Shown here one piece after another: positions 28,113 to 37,855 of a DNA stretch of 50,097 bases. A program made the position numbers and the translations under genes. The notes beneath the pieces were generated by a model that worked only from the letters and a program-made list of their open reading frames with translations, was not told the DNA's origin and did no database searches. Source of the stretch: Treponema sp. (lineage in GTDB: Bacteria > Spirochaetota > Spirochaetia > Treponematales > Breznakiellaceae); the NCBI GenBank assembly GCA_031260245.1, contig JAIRKH010000108.1:1-50097 (forward strand), in the 5' to 3' direction. Numbering within the stretch: position 1 is the first letter of the stretch; every line of letters begins with the position of its first letter.

Positions 28113-30278
28113 ATGAAGCTTAGTATAAAATTAACGATAACCAACGTAGCGGTTACGATAATGTCTATTACCGTTATTACGGCGGTGGTATTGAGCAGGG
28201 CGAGTTCGTTGCAAAAAGAGGCGATTCTGGAGAATATGGTGAGTGTGTCGTCTTCTCTCGCAAACGATATAGCGCGGGGAGGTGAAACGTGCATACAAAT
28301 GCTGAATACCATAGCCATCGCCTTTTGTTATGACGCAAGAATACCGGCGGAAGAGCGCCGCGTCAGGCTTCAAGACGCGCTTACCGCATTGACGGCGATG
28401 GCGCCGATGTTTATAAGCGCGTACGCGGCGTTTCCTCCTGACGCGTTTGACGGTATGGACGCGGCTTACGCCGGCGCGCCGGGCGCAAGCGGGAGCGGAC
28501 AGATCGCTTTCCAGATTACCAAAGCGTCCGGCGACTTGGAAGTTAAGACTTACGGCTTCTATCAAGAGGTACTGTCCGCTGTTTCCGAGTACGCCGTTAT
28601 TAGCGATCCGTCGCCGTTTATGGTGAACGGCAAACAACAATATCTCATTGATATTAGACAGCCAGTTTCGCTTGGAAAGAACGGCGCCGGCGTTTTAGGG
28701 CTTCAGGTCGGATTAGAAGATACGCAAACAATTATCGAGCAAGCGAAACTCTACGGTACGGGACGGGCCGCACTTTACAGCAAGTCAGGCGTCGTCGTGG
28801 CCCATTACGATACCGCTAAAATCGGCGCAAACTTCCATAACGCGGATGCGGATATACTGGGTGCGGAGGGCATAGCCGCGGTCGCCGAATCCTTAAATAG
28901 CGAGAAGAGCGCGGTAATTACTCACAAAGAATACGCCATAGTGAGCTACCCCTTCAGAACCCGAGGTACGGGAGTTCCATGGACCGTGGTGAGCTTTGTT
29001 CCGCTGAAAACGACGCTGTCGCCGATAAACGCGCTCATACGCTATAGCGTCGTATTCATCGCAGCGGCAGGAATAGTCGCGGCGGTTATTATATTCCTAA
29101 CTTCCAATAGTCTGGCGAAACGCATCATCCGCGTCGGCGATAGGATGAAGGATATTTCAGAAGGCGAAGGGGACCTGAGCAAACGGTTGACCATTTACGC
29201 AAACGACGAAATCGGCGATATGGGAACCCATTTCAACGCAACCCTCGATAAGATAAACAACCTCGTGGTGAATATCAAACAACAAGCCGGGGATCTTTCC
29301 GAAATAGGCGGGGAACTCTCAGTCAATATGACGGAAACCGCGGGGACCATCAACGAAATCACGGATACTATACAGAACGTTAAGAAACGGGTGGACAACC
29401 AAGCCAACAGCGTATCCCAAACCAGCGACACCATGCGGAAGATCATCACCGTCATAGACCGATTTAACCAACATATCGGCGCTCAATCCGAAAGCATAAG
29501 CCGCTCCTCCGCGGCCATCGAAGAGATGCTCGCCAATATCGAATCGGTTACCCAAACGTTGGTGCGAAACGACGAAAACGTCAAGAAACTCGCGCAAGCG
29601 TCGGACTCCGGCCGCGCGGGTATCCAAGGCGTATCCTCCGCTATTCAGGAAATCTCCAAACAGTCCGAGAGTCTGCTCGAAATCACCGCGCTTATGAACA
29701 ACATAGCGAGCCAAACCAACCTCTTGTCAATGAACGCGGCCATTGAAGCGGCCCACGCGGGCGATTCAGGCAAAGGCTTCGCGGTAGTAGCGGACGAAAT
29801 CAGAAAGCTCGCCGAATCCTCCGGAACCCAATCAAAAACCATAGCCCACGTGCTAAAGAATATAAAACAATCTATAGACAAAATAGCAAAGTCCGCAGAA
29901 GGCGTGATTGAACGGTTCGTGGCTATTGATCAGAATGTGAAAACAGTCACGGAACAGGAAAGCGAAATCCGTAACTCTATGGAAGAACAGGGGACGGGTA
30001 GCAAGCAGATTCTCGAATACATCGCCACGCTCAACAACATAACTCAAATTATCAAAAAAGATTCAGGAGATATGATGATGGAGAGCGGCTTTCTTATTGA
30101 AGAAAGCAAGAACCTCGAAAGGCTCACGCAGGAGATTACGCGCGCTATGAACGATACCTCAAACGAAGCGGGCGAGATAAACGACGCGGTAGGCAGGGTA
30201 AACGTCATCAGCGGAGAAAACAAACGCCACATCGAGATACTGATAAGCGAAATCTCCAAGTTCAAAACAGGTTCGTAA
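28113..30278 (+). CDS. Methyl-accepting chemotaxis protein with dCache-like sensor
   Basis: [70 protein letters not shown] aggagg. Confidence 0.95.
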   Translation: MKLSIKLTITNVAVTIMSITVITAVVLSRASSLQKEAILENMVSVSSSLANDIARGGETCIQMLNTIAIAFCYDARIPAEERRVRLQDALTALTAMAPMFISAYAAFPPDAFDGMDAAYAGAPGASGSGQIAFQITKASGDLEVKTYGFYQEVLSAVSEYAVISDPSPFMVNGKQQYLIDIRQPVSLGKNGAGVLGLQVGLEDTQTIIEQAKLYGTGRAALYSKSGVVVAHYDTAKIGANFHNADADILGAEGIAAVAESLNSEKSAVITHKEYAIVSYPFRTRGTGVPWTVVSFVPLKTTLSPINALIRYSVVFIAAAGIVAAVIIFLTSNSLAKRIIRVGDRMKDISEGEGDLSKRLTIYANDEIGDMGTHFNATLDKINNLVVNIKQQAGDLSEIGGELSVNMTETAGTINEITDTIQNVKKRVDNQANSVSQTSDTMRKIITVIDRFNQHIGAQSESISRSSAAIEEMLANIESVTQTLVRNDENVKKLAQASDSGRAGIQGVSSAIQEISKQSESLLEITALMNNIASQTNLLSMNAAIEAAHAGDSGKGFAVVADEIRKLAESSGTQSKTIAHVLKNIKQSIDKIAKSAEGVIERFVAIDQNVKTVTEQESEIRNSMEEQGTGSKQILEYIATLNNITQIIKKDSGDMMMESGFLIEESKNLERLTQEITRAMNDTSNEAGEINDAVGRVNVISGENKRHIEILISEISKFKTGS

Positions 30279-30327
30279 AAAAAAGAGGGGAAAACGCATC
30301 GCGCATTAAAGAAAAAATGAATACCGT

Positions 30328-30364
30328 AACCCGCCGCCGTTCGCTCATGAAAATGGGGCGGGTT
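30328..30364 (+). terminator. Terminator after the MCP gene
   Basis: aacccgcc / ggcgggtt then tttgg. Confidence 0.5.
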
Positions 30365-30736
30365 TTTGGACGAACGACTGGCTCCCCGCCAGGCGAATGA
30401 ACGGTTCGCCGTCTTTATGCGAAAATATTCTGAGAACGTCCGCCTTGCCGCGGGGTTGTCTGCTCTATAAGAACTGAGTTTAGCGGGGGGTACCTGGCTG
30501 AATCCATATGGACGCGAAGCTCCATGCGCTGAATTGCGCGGCGCAAAATCGTCAACGCGTTAAGAAAAAAAATGAGAAAAATAGTTATAAGATTCGATTT
30601 TTTCCCGTAACATAATCTAACAATTTCCTTATACAATATATTATTATAGCATATATTTCAAAGAAAACAAGTGGATTTTCATTCTAAATAAGAAATTCCA
30701 TCGCGGAAACGCCGCGATTCAACGTCTCTCATAACC

Positions 30737-30765
30737 TTGAACATTTAGCCCGTTTACGCTATCTT
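30737..30765 (+). promoter_or_regulatory. Promoter of gltX, leaderless
   Basis: TTGAAC-N17-TATCTT, then 7 nt to ATG. Confidence 0.5.
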
Positions 30766-30772
30766 TGTTTTT

Positions 30773-32239
30773 ATGAAAATAAGAAATCGTTACGCTCCAA
30801 GTCCCACCGGGTTGCAGCACATAGGCGGGGTACGGACAGCTTTGTTCAACTACCTTTTCGCGAAATCTCAAGGCGGTACATTCGTCTTGCGGCTGGAAGA
30901 CACGGATAGAACGCGGTCCGACTCTGCGTTTGTTCAAGACCTGTTTGATACGTTCCAATGGCTCGGTTTCCATTGGGACGAAGGACCGGACGTGGGCGGA
31001 CCCTACGCGCCCTATATCCAATCGGAACGCGCCGCTCTTTACCAAAAAGCCGCGCAGGAATTGCTCGACAGAGACAAAGCCTATTACTGCTTCTGTTCCG
31101 CGGAAAGACTCGAAAATCTGAGGAAAGAGCGAGAATCCGCGCGTTCAAGCGAAACAGGCTACGATAAGCTCTGTCGCAATATCCCCAAAGACGCGGCCGC
31201 CTCGCGGGTAAAGGCCGGGGAGCCTCACGTTATCAGATTGAAAATCCCCCTAGGACAGACCACCCGTTTTCATGACCGCCTTTTAGGAGACATAGAATGG
31301 AAGAACGAGGATGTGAACCCGGACCCGGTTCTGCTCAAATCGGACGGCTTCCCCACGTATCATCTGGCGAATGTGGTGGACGACCATTACATGGGCATAA
31401 CCCATGTGCTTCGCGCCCAGGAATGGCTTCCTTCAACGCCTTTGCATACGATAATCTACGAGAGCTTCGACTGGGAGCCGCCGGAGTTTTGCCACTTGCC
31501 CATGGTCATGGGGAGCGACGGCAAGAAGTTGAGCAAACGGCACGGCGCGACGAGCGTCGATGAGTTCAGGCGACAGGGCTACCTGCCCGAAGCGTTACTG
31601 AATTACACGGCGCTCTTGGGCGCCTCCTACGAGGAGGGCAAGGATGTTTATACGCTTGAAGAGATCGTCGCCGCGTTTGACGTTGATAAGCTCAATAAGG
31701 CGCCAGCTGTCTTTGATTACAAGAAACTCGCCTGGTTCAACGGCCTGTATATCAGGGCGAAAAGCGATAAGGAACTCGCCGCGCTTGCTCTGCCTTATTG
31801 CGAGGGCTTAATAAAAGAAAATTCGGCGTCTTTCGTCGGCGCAATGTCCCTTATAAAAGAGAGAATATCGCTTTTGTCGGAGATCCCGTCAAAAATCGCC
31901 TACTTGTTTGAAGAGCCGCCTTTGCTTGAACCGTCTGAATTCTTCCCGAAAAAGGCGGATCTCGCCAAGACTGTGGAACTATTGGAGCTGGGCAAGAAGC
32001 TTATCCCGGCCGCGAGTCGAAAAAGCTACGAGGAGGCTTTTTTCAAGGAAGAAGCGGAGAAGGCTGCGGCTTTGGCTGGCGTAAAAATCGGAGATCTGAT
32101 GACGCCCCTCCGCGTGGCGATTACCGGAGCGCGGGTGAGTCCACCCCTCCTCGGCAGTCTCCGCCTGCTAGGTGAAGAAAAGTCCATGGCGCGGGTGGAA
32201 AAATCCCTTTCCTTGCTAAAGGCGGCGTTATGCGAATAA
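30773..32239 (+). CDS. gltX: Glutamyl-tRNA synthetase
   Basis: RYAPSPTGLQHIGGVRTALFNYLFA, LRLEDTDRTRS, GSDGKKLSKRHGATSV. Confidence 0.97.
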   Translation: MKIRNRYAPSPTGLQHIGGVRTALFNYLFAKSQGGTFVLRLEDTDRTRSDSAFVQDLFDTFQWLGFHWDEGPDVGGPYAPYIQSERAALYQKAAQELLDRDKAYYCFCSAERLENLRKERESARSSETGYDKLCRNIPKDAAASRVKAGEPHVIRLKIPLGQTTRFHDRLLGDIEWKNEDVNPDPVLLKSDGFPTYHLANVVDDHYMGITHVLRAQEWLPSTPLHTIIYESFDWEPPEFCHLPMVMGSDGKKLSKRHGATSVDEFRRQGYLPEALLNYTALLGASYEEGKDVYTLEEIVAAFDVDKLNKAPAVFDYKKLAWFNGLYIRAKSDKELAALALPYCEGLIKENSASFVGAMSLIKERISLLSEIPSKIAYLFEEPPLLEPSEFFPKKADLAKTVELLELGKKLIPAASRKSYEEAFFKEEAEKAAALAGVKIGDLMTPLRVAITGARVSPPLLGSLRLLGEEKSMARVEKSLSLLKAALCE

Positions 32240-32673
32240 GCGTCTATACAGACGGCGGATGCCACGGAAACCCAGGACCGGGCGGTTGGGCCTATATTAT
32301 ACTCGACGAATCCGAAAGGATAGTCGCAGAAAAATGCGGTGGGGAAAAGAACACCACGAATAACCGCATGGAGCTTCTCGCGGTAATAAACGCTTTGGAA
32401 GCCGTATCCGCTATGAACGCCGACACCGTGGACTCCGTCGTTTTCACGGATTCGCAATACGTCCGTCAGGGCATAACTTCATGGATACATAGGTGGAAAA
32501 AGAACGGCTGGATGACAACCGCCAAGACGCCGGTAAAGAACAAAGACCTTTGGCGGCGTCTGGACGGCTTCTCGCTTTCTGTCGAATGGGTGTGGGTGCG
32601 GGGTCATGCGGGTAACATTTTCAACGAAAGATGCGACGCGATGACCCAGTCGGCTATTACTTCACTTCTTTAA
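32230..32673 (+). CDS. rnhA: Ribonuclease HI
   Basis: VYTDGGCHGNPGPGGWAYII, TNNRMELLAVINAL, TDSQYVRQGI. Confidence 0.95.
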   Translation: MRISVYTDGGCHGNPGPGGWAYIILDESERIVAEKCGGEKNTTNNRMELLAVINALEAVSAMNADTVDSVVFTDSQYVRQGITSWIHRWKKNGWMTTAKTPVKNKDLWRRLDGFSLSVEWVWVRGHAGNIFNERCDAMTQSAITSLL

Positions 32674-33352
32674 GCGAGCCTTTGACGGTGAGAACGTTGT
32701 TGGCGAATTCGGCGTCGAGCGAGCCAGTGTAATGGCGCGTTGCGTTTTCGCTGAACGTATCCTGCGTGAAAACAGCCTTTGACCAGTCAAAGTCGGCCAT
32801 ATTGGACGATGCGGAGCCTGTTTTGGAAAACTCTGGCTTCAAGACGAAGGAGCGCTGGTCTTCTGTTGTACATACGCCGCGGGCGGCTTTGCAAGCTGTG
32901 GTTACGTCTATTTTGCCCGCCGCATCGGTCTTGATTTCGTATGCGGAGTCGCGGTGAATGTAGCGGATGGTCAGCTCCTTGCCGTTAGCCGTTACGGACA
33001 ACTGGTCGTTGAGACGTGTAGCGTCAGACGCAACAGCATAGAGAAACAGTCCCCGCAACCCCGACGGCAACGCGTAACCTGTGTGTTTCGCCGCGTTTGA
33101 AGAGATGTCGTAGGTGACAGCCGCGTCGAAACGAGCGGTAGACTTGGCTTTGCTCGCGCCGGTAGTTCCATTTTCTCCGGGCGCGGACGGGTCAAAAGTA
33201 TCCTTCACGGTCGCGCTCCCCGCGCTCCAATTGAAATAATTCCCGTTGTCTGGTCCGGCAACGTTCATCCGATAATCTATCTTTGCGGAACGCCCGCATC
33301 CGGCAAGTCCAAACACGGTTAATACGCAAAGAAAAGGTATTATTTTCTTCAT
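32657..33352 (-). CDS. Hypothetical lipoprotein
   Basis: Lipobox FGLAGCGR; SD ggagg. Confidence 0.65.
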   Translation of the reverse strand: MKKIIPFLCVLTVFGLAGCGRSAKIDYRMNVAGPDNGNYFNWSAGSATVKDTFDPSAPGENGTTGASKAKSTARFDAAVTYDISSNAAKHTGYALPSGLRGLFLYAVASDATRLNDQLSVTANGKELTIRYIHRDSAYEIKTDAAGKIDVTTACKAARGVCTTEDQRSFVLKPEFSKTGSASSNMADFDWSKAVFTQDTFSENATRHYTGSLDAEFANNVLTVKGSLKEVK

Positions 33353-33486
33353 AATTCCTCCATATTTCTAACTTTACTTACTTTTAGAAAATTATGCAAG
33401 AGGCGTTTTCGCATAATACGGCTCCGATAGGACGGAAACGTCGCGCGCGATACGCCGATATTTTTTTAAAAAATCTCCAAAACCTC

Positions 33487-33515
33487 TTGCATAAAAATAT
33501 GATACTATATATAAT
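33487..33515 (+). promoter_or_regulatory. Promoter of nrdR-nrdD
   Basis: TTGCAT-N17-TATAAT. Confidence 0.6.
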
Positions 33516-33559
33516 ATATTCAATTAAAAGAAATTTGTAAAAAACGCTACATATTGTAG
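33502..33559 (+). promoter_or_regulatory. Two candidate NrdR boxes
   Basis: atactatatataatat (33502-33517, overlaps -10) and ctacatattgtag (33547-33559), centres about 43 nt apart. Confidence 0.4.
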
Positions 33560-33607
33560 ATGTTACAACGACATTTCTTTATAAGACAAAGATTTGAAGG
33601 AGAAGTT

Positions 33608-34096
33608 ATGCGGTGTCCGAATTGCGGTAGCCTTGACGACAAGGTAACGAACTCGCGCACACTGGCGGCTGGGGACGCGGTGCGCCGACGGCGGGAGTGT
33701 TTGAGTTGTGGGTTCAGGTTTACCAGTTACGAAAGGATCGACGTCAAGCCGTTTATGGTTATCAAGAAAGACGGCAGGCGTGAGCCTTTTGACCGGGGTA
33801 AAATCGAGCGCGGGGTTCAGCGAGCGGTGGAAAAGCGTCCTGTGTCCCAGATGAATGTTGAGAGTCTCGTGAACGAGGTCGAGGACGCGACAGCGATGAT
33901 AGGCAAGGCAAGCAACGAGATAACGGCAAGCGCCATAGGCGACTTAGTGATGGAGAAGTTGAACGAGTTAGACAAGGTAGCCTATATCCGTTTTGCCTCT
34001 GTATATCGCCGTTTTGAAACTATAGACGAATTTGTCGAGGAGATACAGAAATTAGGAAAGGAAACGAAGAACGAGGACGCGAGTCAGCGTTGTTAG
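33608..34096 (+). CDS. nrdR: Transcriptional repressor NrdR
   Basis: MRCPNCGSLDDKVTNSRTLAAGDAVRRRRECLSCGFRFTSYERI; ATP-cone; SD aaggag. Confidence 0.96.
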   Translation: MRCPNCGSLDDKVTNSRTLAAGDAVRRRRECLSCGFRFTSYERIDVKPFMVIKKDGRREPFDRGKIERGVQRAVEKRPVSQMNVESLVNEVEDATAMIGKASNEITASAIGDLVMEKLNELDKVAYIRFASVYRRFETIDEFVEEIQKLGKETKNEDASQRC

Positions 34097-34151
34097 AGAG
34101 TTTGTCAATTGGTCCAGGCGTCGAAAGGCGGCGTCTTTGGGTGGAGGAGAA

Positions 34152-36221
34152 ATGATAAAATATGTGGTCAAACGGTCTGGGGAGATTGAACTCTATGACC
34201 GTGATAAGATAAAGAACGCTGTAAACAAGGCGTTTGCAGCGGTACAGGGAAAATTCGTCGATAAAAGAACGGATAGAATCGAGGCGATTACCGTCCGCGT
34301 TGAAGAAATGATTGACGAAATGATGGGGCGTCGCCACCTAAATTCGATTCCCGCTATTGAGGAAATTCAGGATTTGGTTGAAAACGCCCTTATTGAGGCA
34401 AAGGAAGTTGCGGTGGCAAAGGCGTACATCCTTTATCGCTCCAAACATGAAGCAATGCGGGATGTAAAGCAGCTTATGTTAGACATCGATTCCACGATGA
34501 ACGGCTATTTGGATCAGGAAGATTGGCGGGTCAATGAAAACGCCAACGTCAACTATTCGCTGGGCGGCTTGATTCTGCACAATTCTGGTACCATCACCGC
34601 GAATTACTGGCTTAAAAACGTATACACACCGGAAATTGCGGAAGCGCACCGTAACGCGGATTTTCACATTCACGACTTGTCTATGTTTTCCGGGTACTGC
34701 GCCGGCTGGTCCCTGCGGCAACTCATCGCCGAAGGGCTGGGCGGCGTCGCGGATAAAATCACCAGCAAGCCGGCGAAACACCTTTCTACCTTGATGCAAC
34801 AGGCGGTCAACTTTTTAGGCTGTCTTCAAAACGAGTGGGCGGGCGCGCAGGCTTTTTCGTCCTTTGATACTTACATTGCGCCTTTTGTGCGCGTCGATAA
34901 TTTGAAGGATAAAGAAGTAAAGCAGTGCCTACAGAGCTTTGTGTTCGGGGTGAATACGCCGAGCAGATGGGGGAGTCAGGCGCCGTTCACTAACATCACG
35001 CTGGATTGGACGTGTCCTGAAGACGTCAAGGATATGAAAGCGGTCGTGGGCGGCAAAGAAATGAACTTTACTTATGGCGACTGCAAGCCGGAAATGGACC
35101 GCGTGAATCGCTTGTTCATCGAGCTTATGCTTGAGGGGGACGCGGAAGGGCGCGGTTTTCAGTACCCCATCCCGACCTACAACATCACCTCGGATTTTGA
35201 CTGGGACAGTGAAAACTCCCGCCTGCTCTTTGAAATGACCGCCCGTTACGGCACTCCGTATTTTCAGAATTTTGTTAATTCGGACCTTAATCCGGGGGAC
35301 GTGCGGAGTATGTGTTGCAGGTTGCAGTTGGATAAGCGGGAACTCCGCAAACGCGGAGGCGGGCTTTTCGGGTCGGACGAACTCACCGGCTCTATCGGCG
35401 TTGTTACCATCAACCTGCCGCGCATCGGCTATCTTGCCAAAAACGAGAAGGATTTTTACAAACGTCTTGAGAGTTTGATGAAGCTGTCCAAGGAGAGTCT
35501 TTTGATTAAACGCAAGTTAGTGAATCGTCTTTTGGAAAGCGGACTCTTCCCCTACACCAAGCGTTACTTGAAGAAGCTTGACAACCATTTTAACACCATT
35601 GGGCTTGTGGGTATGAATGAATGTCTACAGAACTTTTTAGGCAGGGACGTTACCATTAACACGGAGAAAGGGCGGGCGTTTAGCCTTGCCGTACTTAACT
35701 TCATGCGGAATAAGCTGTCGGATTTTCAGGAAGAAACCAACGAGCTTTTCAACCTTGAGGCGAGCCCTGCGGAGTCCACGTCTTATCGGCTTGCCAAGCA
35801 CGACAAAGAACGGTTTCCGAAAATCATTACCGCGGGAACGGACGATCCTTACTACACGAATTCCACACAACTACCCGTCGCGCTCACCGAGGATGTTTTC
35901 GACGCGCTCGATTTGCAGGAGTCTCTGCAAACAGCCTACACCGGCGGCACGGTGTTCCACGCTTTTTTAGGCGAGGCTATTGAAGATTGGCAAACGTGCC
36001 GCGATTTGGTTAAAACTATTGCTGAAAACTACCGCATTCCATATTATACCATTTCCCCGACCTTTTCCGTGTGCCCCATACACGGGTACCTGAAGGGTGA
36101 GCATTTTACCTGTCCGCGCTGTAAGGCGGAAAGAGAGGCGGCTCTGCGCGAGCGGATCGCCGACTTGGAAAAGGAACGGGCGTCGGCGTTGAATGTACAG
36201 CGGTTGGAAAAAGCAGGGTAA
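34152..36221 (+). CDS. nrdD: Anaerobic (class III) ribonucleoside-triphosphate reductase, catalytic part lacking the glycyl-radical motif
   Basis: ATP-cone plus NrdD core; C-terminus ...SPTFSVCPIHGYLKGEHFTCPRCKAEREAALRERIADLEKERASALNVQRLEKAG* with no RVxGYx motif; SD ggagga. Confidence 0.93.
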   Translation: MIKYVVKRSGEIELYDRDKIKNAVNKAFAAVQGKFVDKRTDRIEAITVRVEEMIDEMMGRRHLNSIPAIEEIQDLVENALIEAKEVAVAKAYILYRSKHEAMRDVKQLMLDIDSTMNGYLDQEDWRVNENANVNYSLGGLILHNSGTITANYWLKNVYTPEIAEAHRNADFHIHDLSMFSGYCAGWSLRQLIAEGLGGVADKITSKPAKHLSTLMQQAVNFLGCLQNEWAGAQAFSSFDTYIAPFVRVDNLKDKEVKQCLQSFVFGVNTPSRWGSQAPFTNITLDWTCPEDVKDMKAVVGGKEMNFTYGDCKPEMDRVNRLFIELMLEGDAEGRGFQYPIPTYNITSDFDWDSENSRLLFEMTARYGTPYFQNFVNSDLNPGDVRSMCCRLQLDKRELRKRGGGLFGSDELTGSIGVVTINLPRIGYLAKNEKDFYKRLESLMKLSKESLLIKRKLVNRLLESGLFPYTKRYLKKLDNHFNTIGLVGMNECLQNFLGRDVTINTEKGRAFSLAVLNFMRNKLSDFQEETNELFNLEASPAESTSYRLAKHDKERFPKIITAGTDDPYYTNSTQLPVALTEDVFDALDLQESLQTAYTGGTVFHAFLGEAIEDWQTCRDLVKTIAENYRIPYYTISPTFSVCPIHGYLKGEHFTCPRCKAEREAALRERIADLEKERASALNVQRLEKAG

Positions 36222-36266
36222 TATCGGGGATAGAAAATCCCTATTTTTAATATACAGGAGGATATA

Positions 36267-36797
36267 ATGAGAACTATTGAAGCAATTGATAAAGATTTGG
36301 CTGAGGCGAAAGAGTCTCTTGTCCATGTGGAAGGCAGTCCCGCGGAAGTTTACAGTCGTATTGTGGGCTATTATCGGTCTGTGCGGAATTGGAACAAAGG
36401 AAAACGAGAGGAATACGGCGAGCGGAAGCTCTACGAGGTTTCCGATGAGGAAATAGCGAAGAAAGTCGTCCATGAGACGAAAACGTCGGCGTCTTTTGTC
36501 AGGTTTACGCTACAGACGGTTTGCGCGCCGCAGAGAGCGGCGAACCGGGAGTCGCGCGTGCTTTTGTTTGTGCGCCCGGCGTGTCCCGCGTGTCCATCCG
36601 CTAAGGATGCGGCGAATAGGCTTGGTATACCAGTGGATACGGTGAACGCGGACACTGAGTCGGGACTCGCTGAAGCCGGCAAACGCAACGTCTTTTCAAC
36701 GCCGACCGCGATATTGTTGTCCAATGACGGCAAAGAGATCGGCAGAGCTATGGACGGCGCGGGCATCGCCGCGTTTGAAGACCTGATTGCAGTGTAA
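36267..36797 (+). CDS. Glycyl-radical domain of class III RNR fused to a glutaredoxin/NrdH-like domain
   Basis: EVYSRIVGYYRSVRNWNKGKREEYGERKLY (putative radical Gly34) followed by LLFVRPACPACPSAKDAANRLGIPVDTVNADTESGLAEAGKRNVFSTPTAILLSNDGKEIGRA; SD aggagg. Confidence 0.85.
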   Translation: MRTIEAIDKDLAEAKESLVHVEGSPAEVYSRIVGYYRSVRNWNKGKREEYGERKLYEVSDEEIAKKVVHETKTSASFVRFTLQTVCAPQRAANRESRVLLFVRPACPACPSAKDAANRLGIPVDTVNADTESGLAEAGKRNVFSTPTAILLSNDGKEIGRAMDGAGIAAFEDLIAV

Positions 36798-36817
36798 CGC
36801 AGGTTCGACAAGCGGGG

Positions 36818-36858
36818 TTGTTTCTGGAGTTTCCGCTTTGCGAAAGCTCCAGAAACAA
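36818..36858. repeat. Large hairpin downstream of the glycyl-radical/glutaredoxin gene
   Basis: ttgtttctggagtttccgc-ttt-gcgaaagctccagaaacaa, 12-bp perfect outer stem, near-continuous inner stem. Confidence 0.65.
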
Positions 36859-36976
36859 TGACGCAAGAAACTTGCTATGTATTGAACTAGGCAAAGGCTA
36901 AACTAAAGACTATTGCCATTCCTAACTACTTACGGTGTAGAATATATCGTTCTACTTCATCGTTCGCAAAACCATT

Positions 36977-37002
36977 GAGCCGTCCTGACGACGGCTCTTT
37001 TT
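36977..37002 (+). terminator. Intrinsic terminator
   Basis: gagccgtc-ctgac-gacggctc then ttttt. Confidence 0.7.
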
Positions 37003-37018
37003 GTATTCGCGCTTATCC

Positions 37019-37855
37019 TCACCATATATCAGTCAGGGCGGAGACGCCTGATTTTATGAAGTTTAAGATGATAGATCGGAGCAGAGGCGATACTTCGCGA
37101 ATACCTGAAAGGTAGACGGACCAGTGGTTGACGAAATTAACAGCGTCTTTCTCCGTAAGAGGGAGGCTTCTTCCGATGAGTATGCTTTCCAAATTTTTAT
37201 CGCGGATGATGGTTCGCTCTGCGAAGACGATACGGAGGTCTGTCAGTATATTTTTTTCACTGCGGAGAATCAGAATGGACGCGCCGTCTCTGTTATCGGT
37301 TTCCTGGGAGCTGAATTTCTTGTATACAAAATAATCCCATTGGTCTAATGGAACGCGGATTCGACTTATGATTTCGCGGACGTCCCAGTGATCCACGAGA
37401 GAGGCGAAGCGGGACGCGGAAATCCACCGCGCTGAATATTGAGAGCGGAGTTCGAATAGCGCGTCAAGCGCAACCATAAGGGTAAACGCGTTGAGCCGCC
37501 TGTGCTTATAGCAGAGGTTGCCCCCTATGGTTGCGAGGTTCCTCACCTGGGGTCCGGCGATGTTCTTGAGACAACAGATGAGAGCGTCCGGCACAGCCTT
37601 GCCCAGATAGATGATATCGTTGAGCGGAACCATCGCCCCGATTTCAAGATAGCGTTCCGTGCGGGTTATGCGTTTCAACTCGTCTAGTTTGTCGAGGCAT
37701 AGGACGTCTCGGGGTAGTTTTGGGATTCTGCGCCCTTGGTTCCGCATAATCTCCGTGCCGCCCGCGAAGGGAACTGCGTTTGGGAATTTCTCCCACGCGG
37801 AAAACAATTCTTGAAAAGTCGATGGAAAAAACACCTGATTAAGAGGAACGTCCAT
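37019..37855 (-). CDS. FAD-binding subunit of a molybdopterin hydroxylase-type (xanthine dehydrogenase/CoxM-like) enzyme
   Basis: AVPFAGGTEIMRNQG, AGPQVRNLATIGGNLCYKHRR. Confidence 0.82.
   Translation of the reverse strand: MDVPLNQVFFPSTFQELFSAWEKFPNAVPFAGGTEIMRNQGRRIPKLPRDVLCLDKLDELKRITRTERYLEIGAMVPLNDIIYLGKAVPDALICCLKNIAGPQVRNLATIGGNLCYKHRRLNAFTLMVALDALFELRSQYSARWISASRFASLVDHWDVREIISRIRVPLDQWDYFVYKKFSSQETDNRDGASILILRSEKNILTDLRIVFAERTIIRDKNLESILIGRSLPLTEKDAVNFVNHWSVYLSGIREVSPLLRSIILNFIKSGVSALTDIW

Noticed and set aside
36219-36267. Programmed frameshift, readthrough or intron joining NrdD to the glycyl-radical gene
   Set aside because: The gap has in-frame stops, no slippery heptamer or intron/endonuclease sequence, and the second gene has its own strong SD and ATG.
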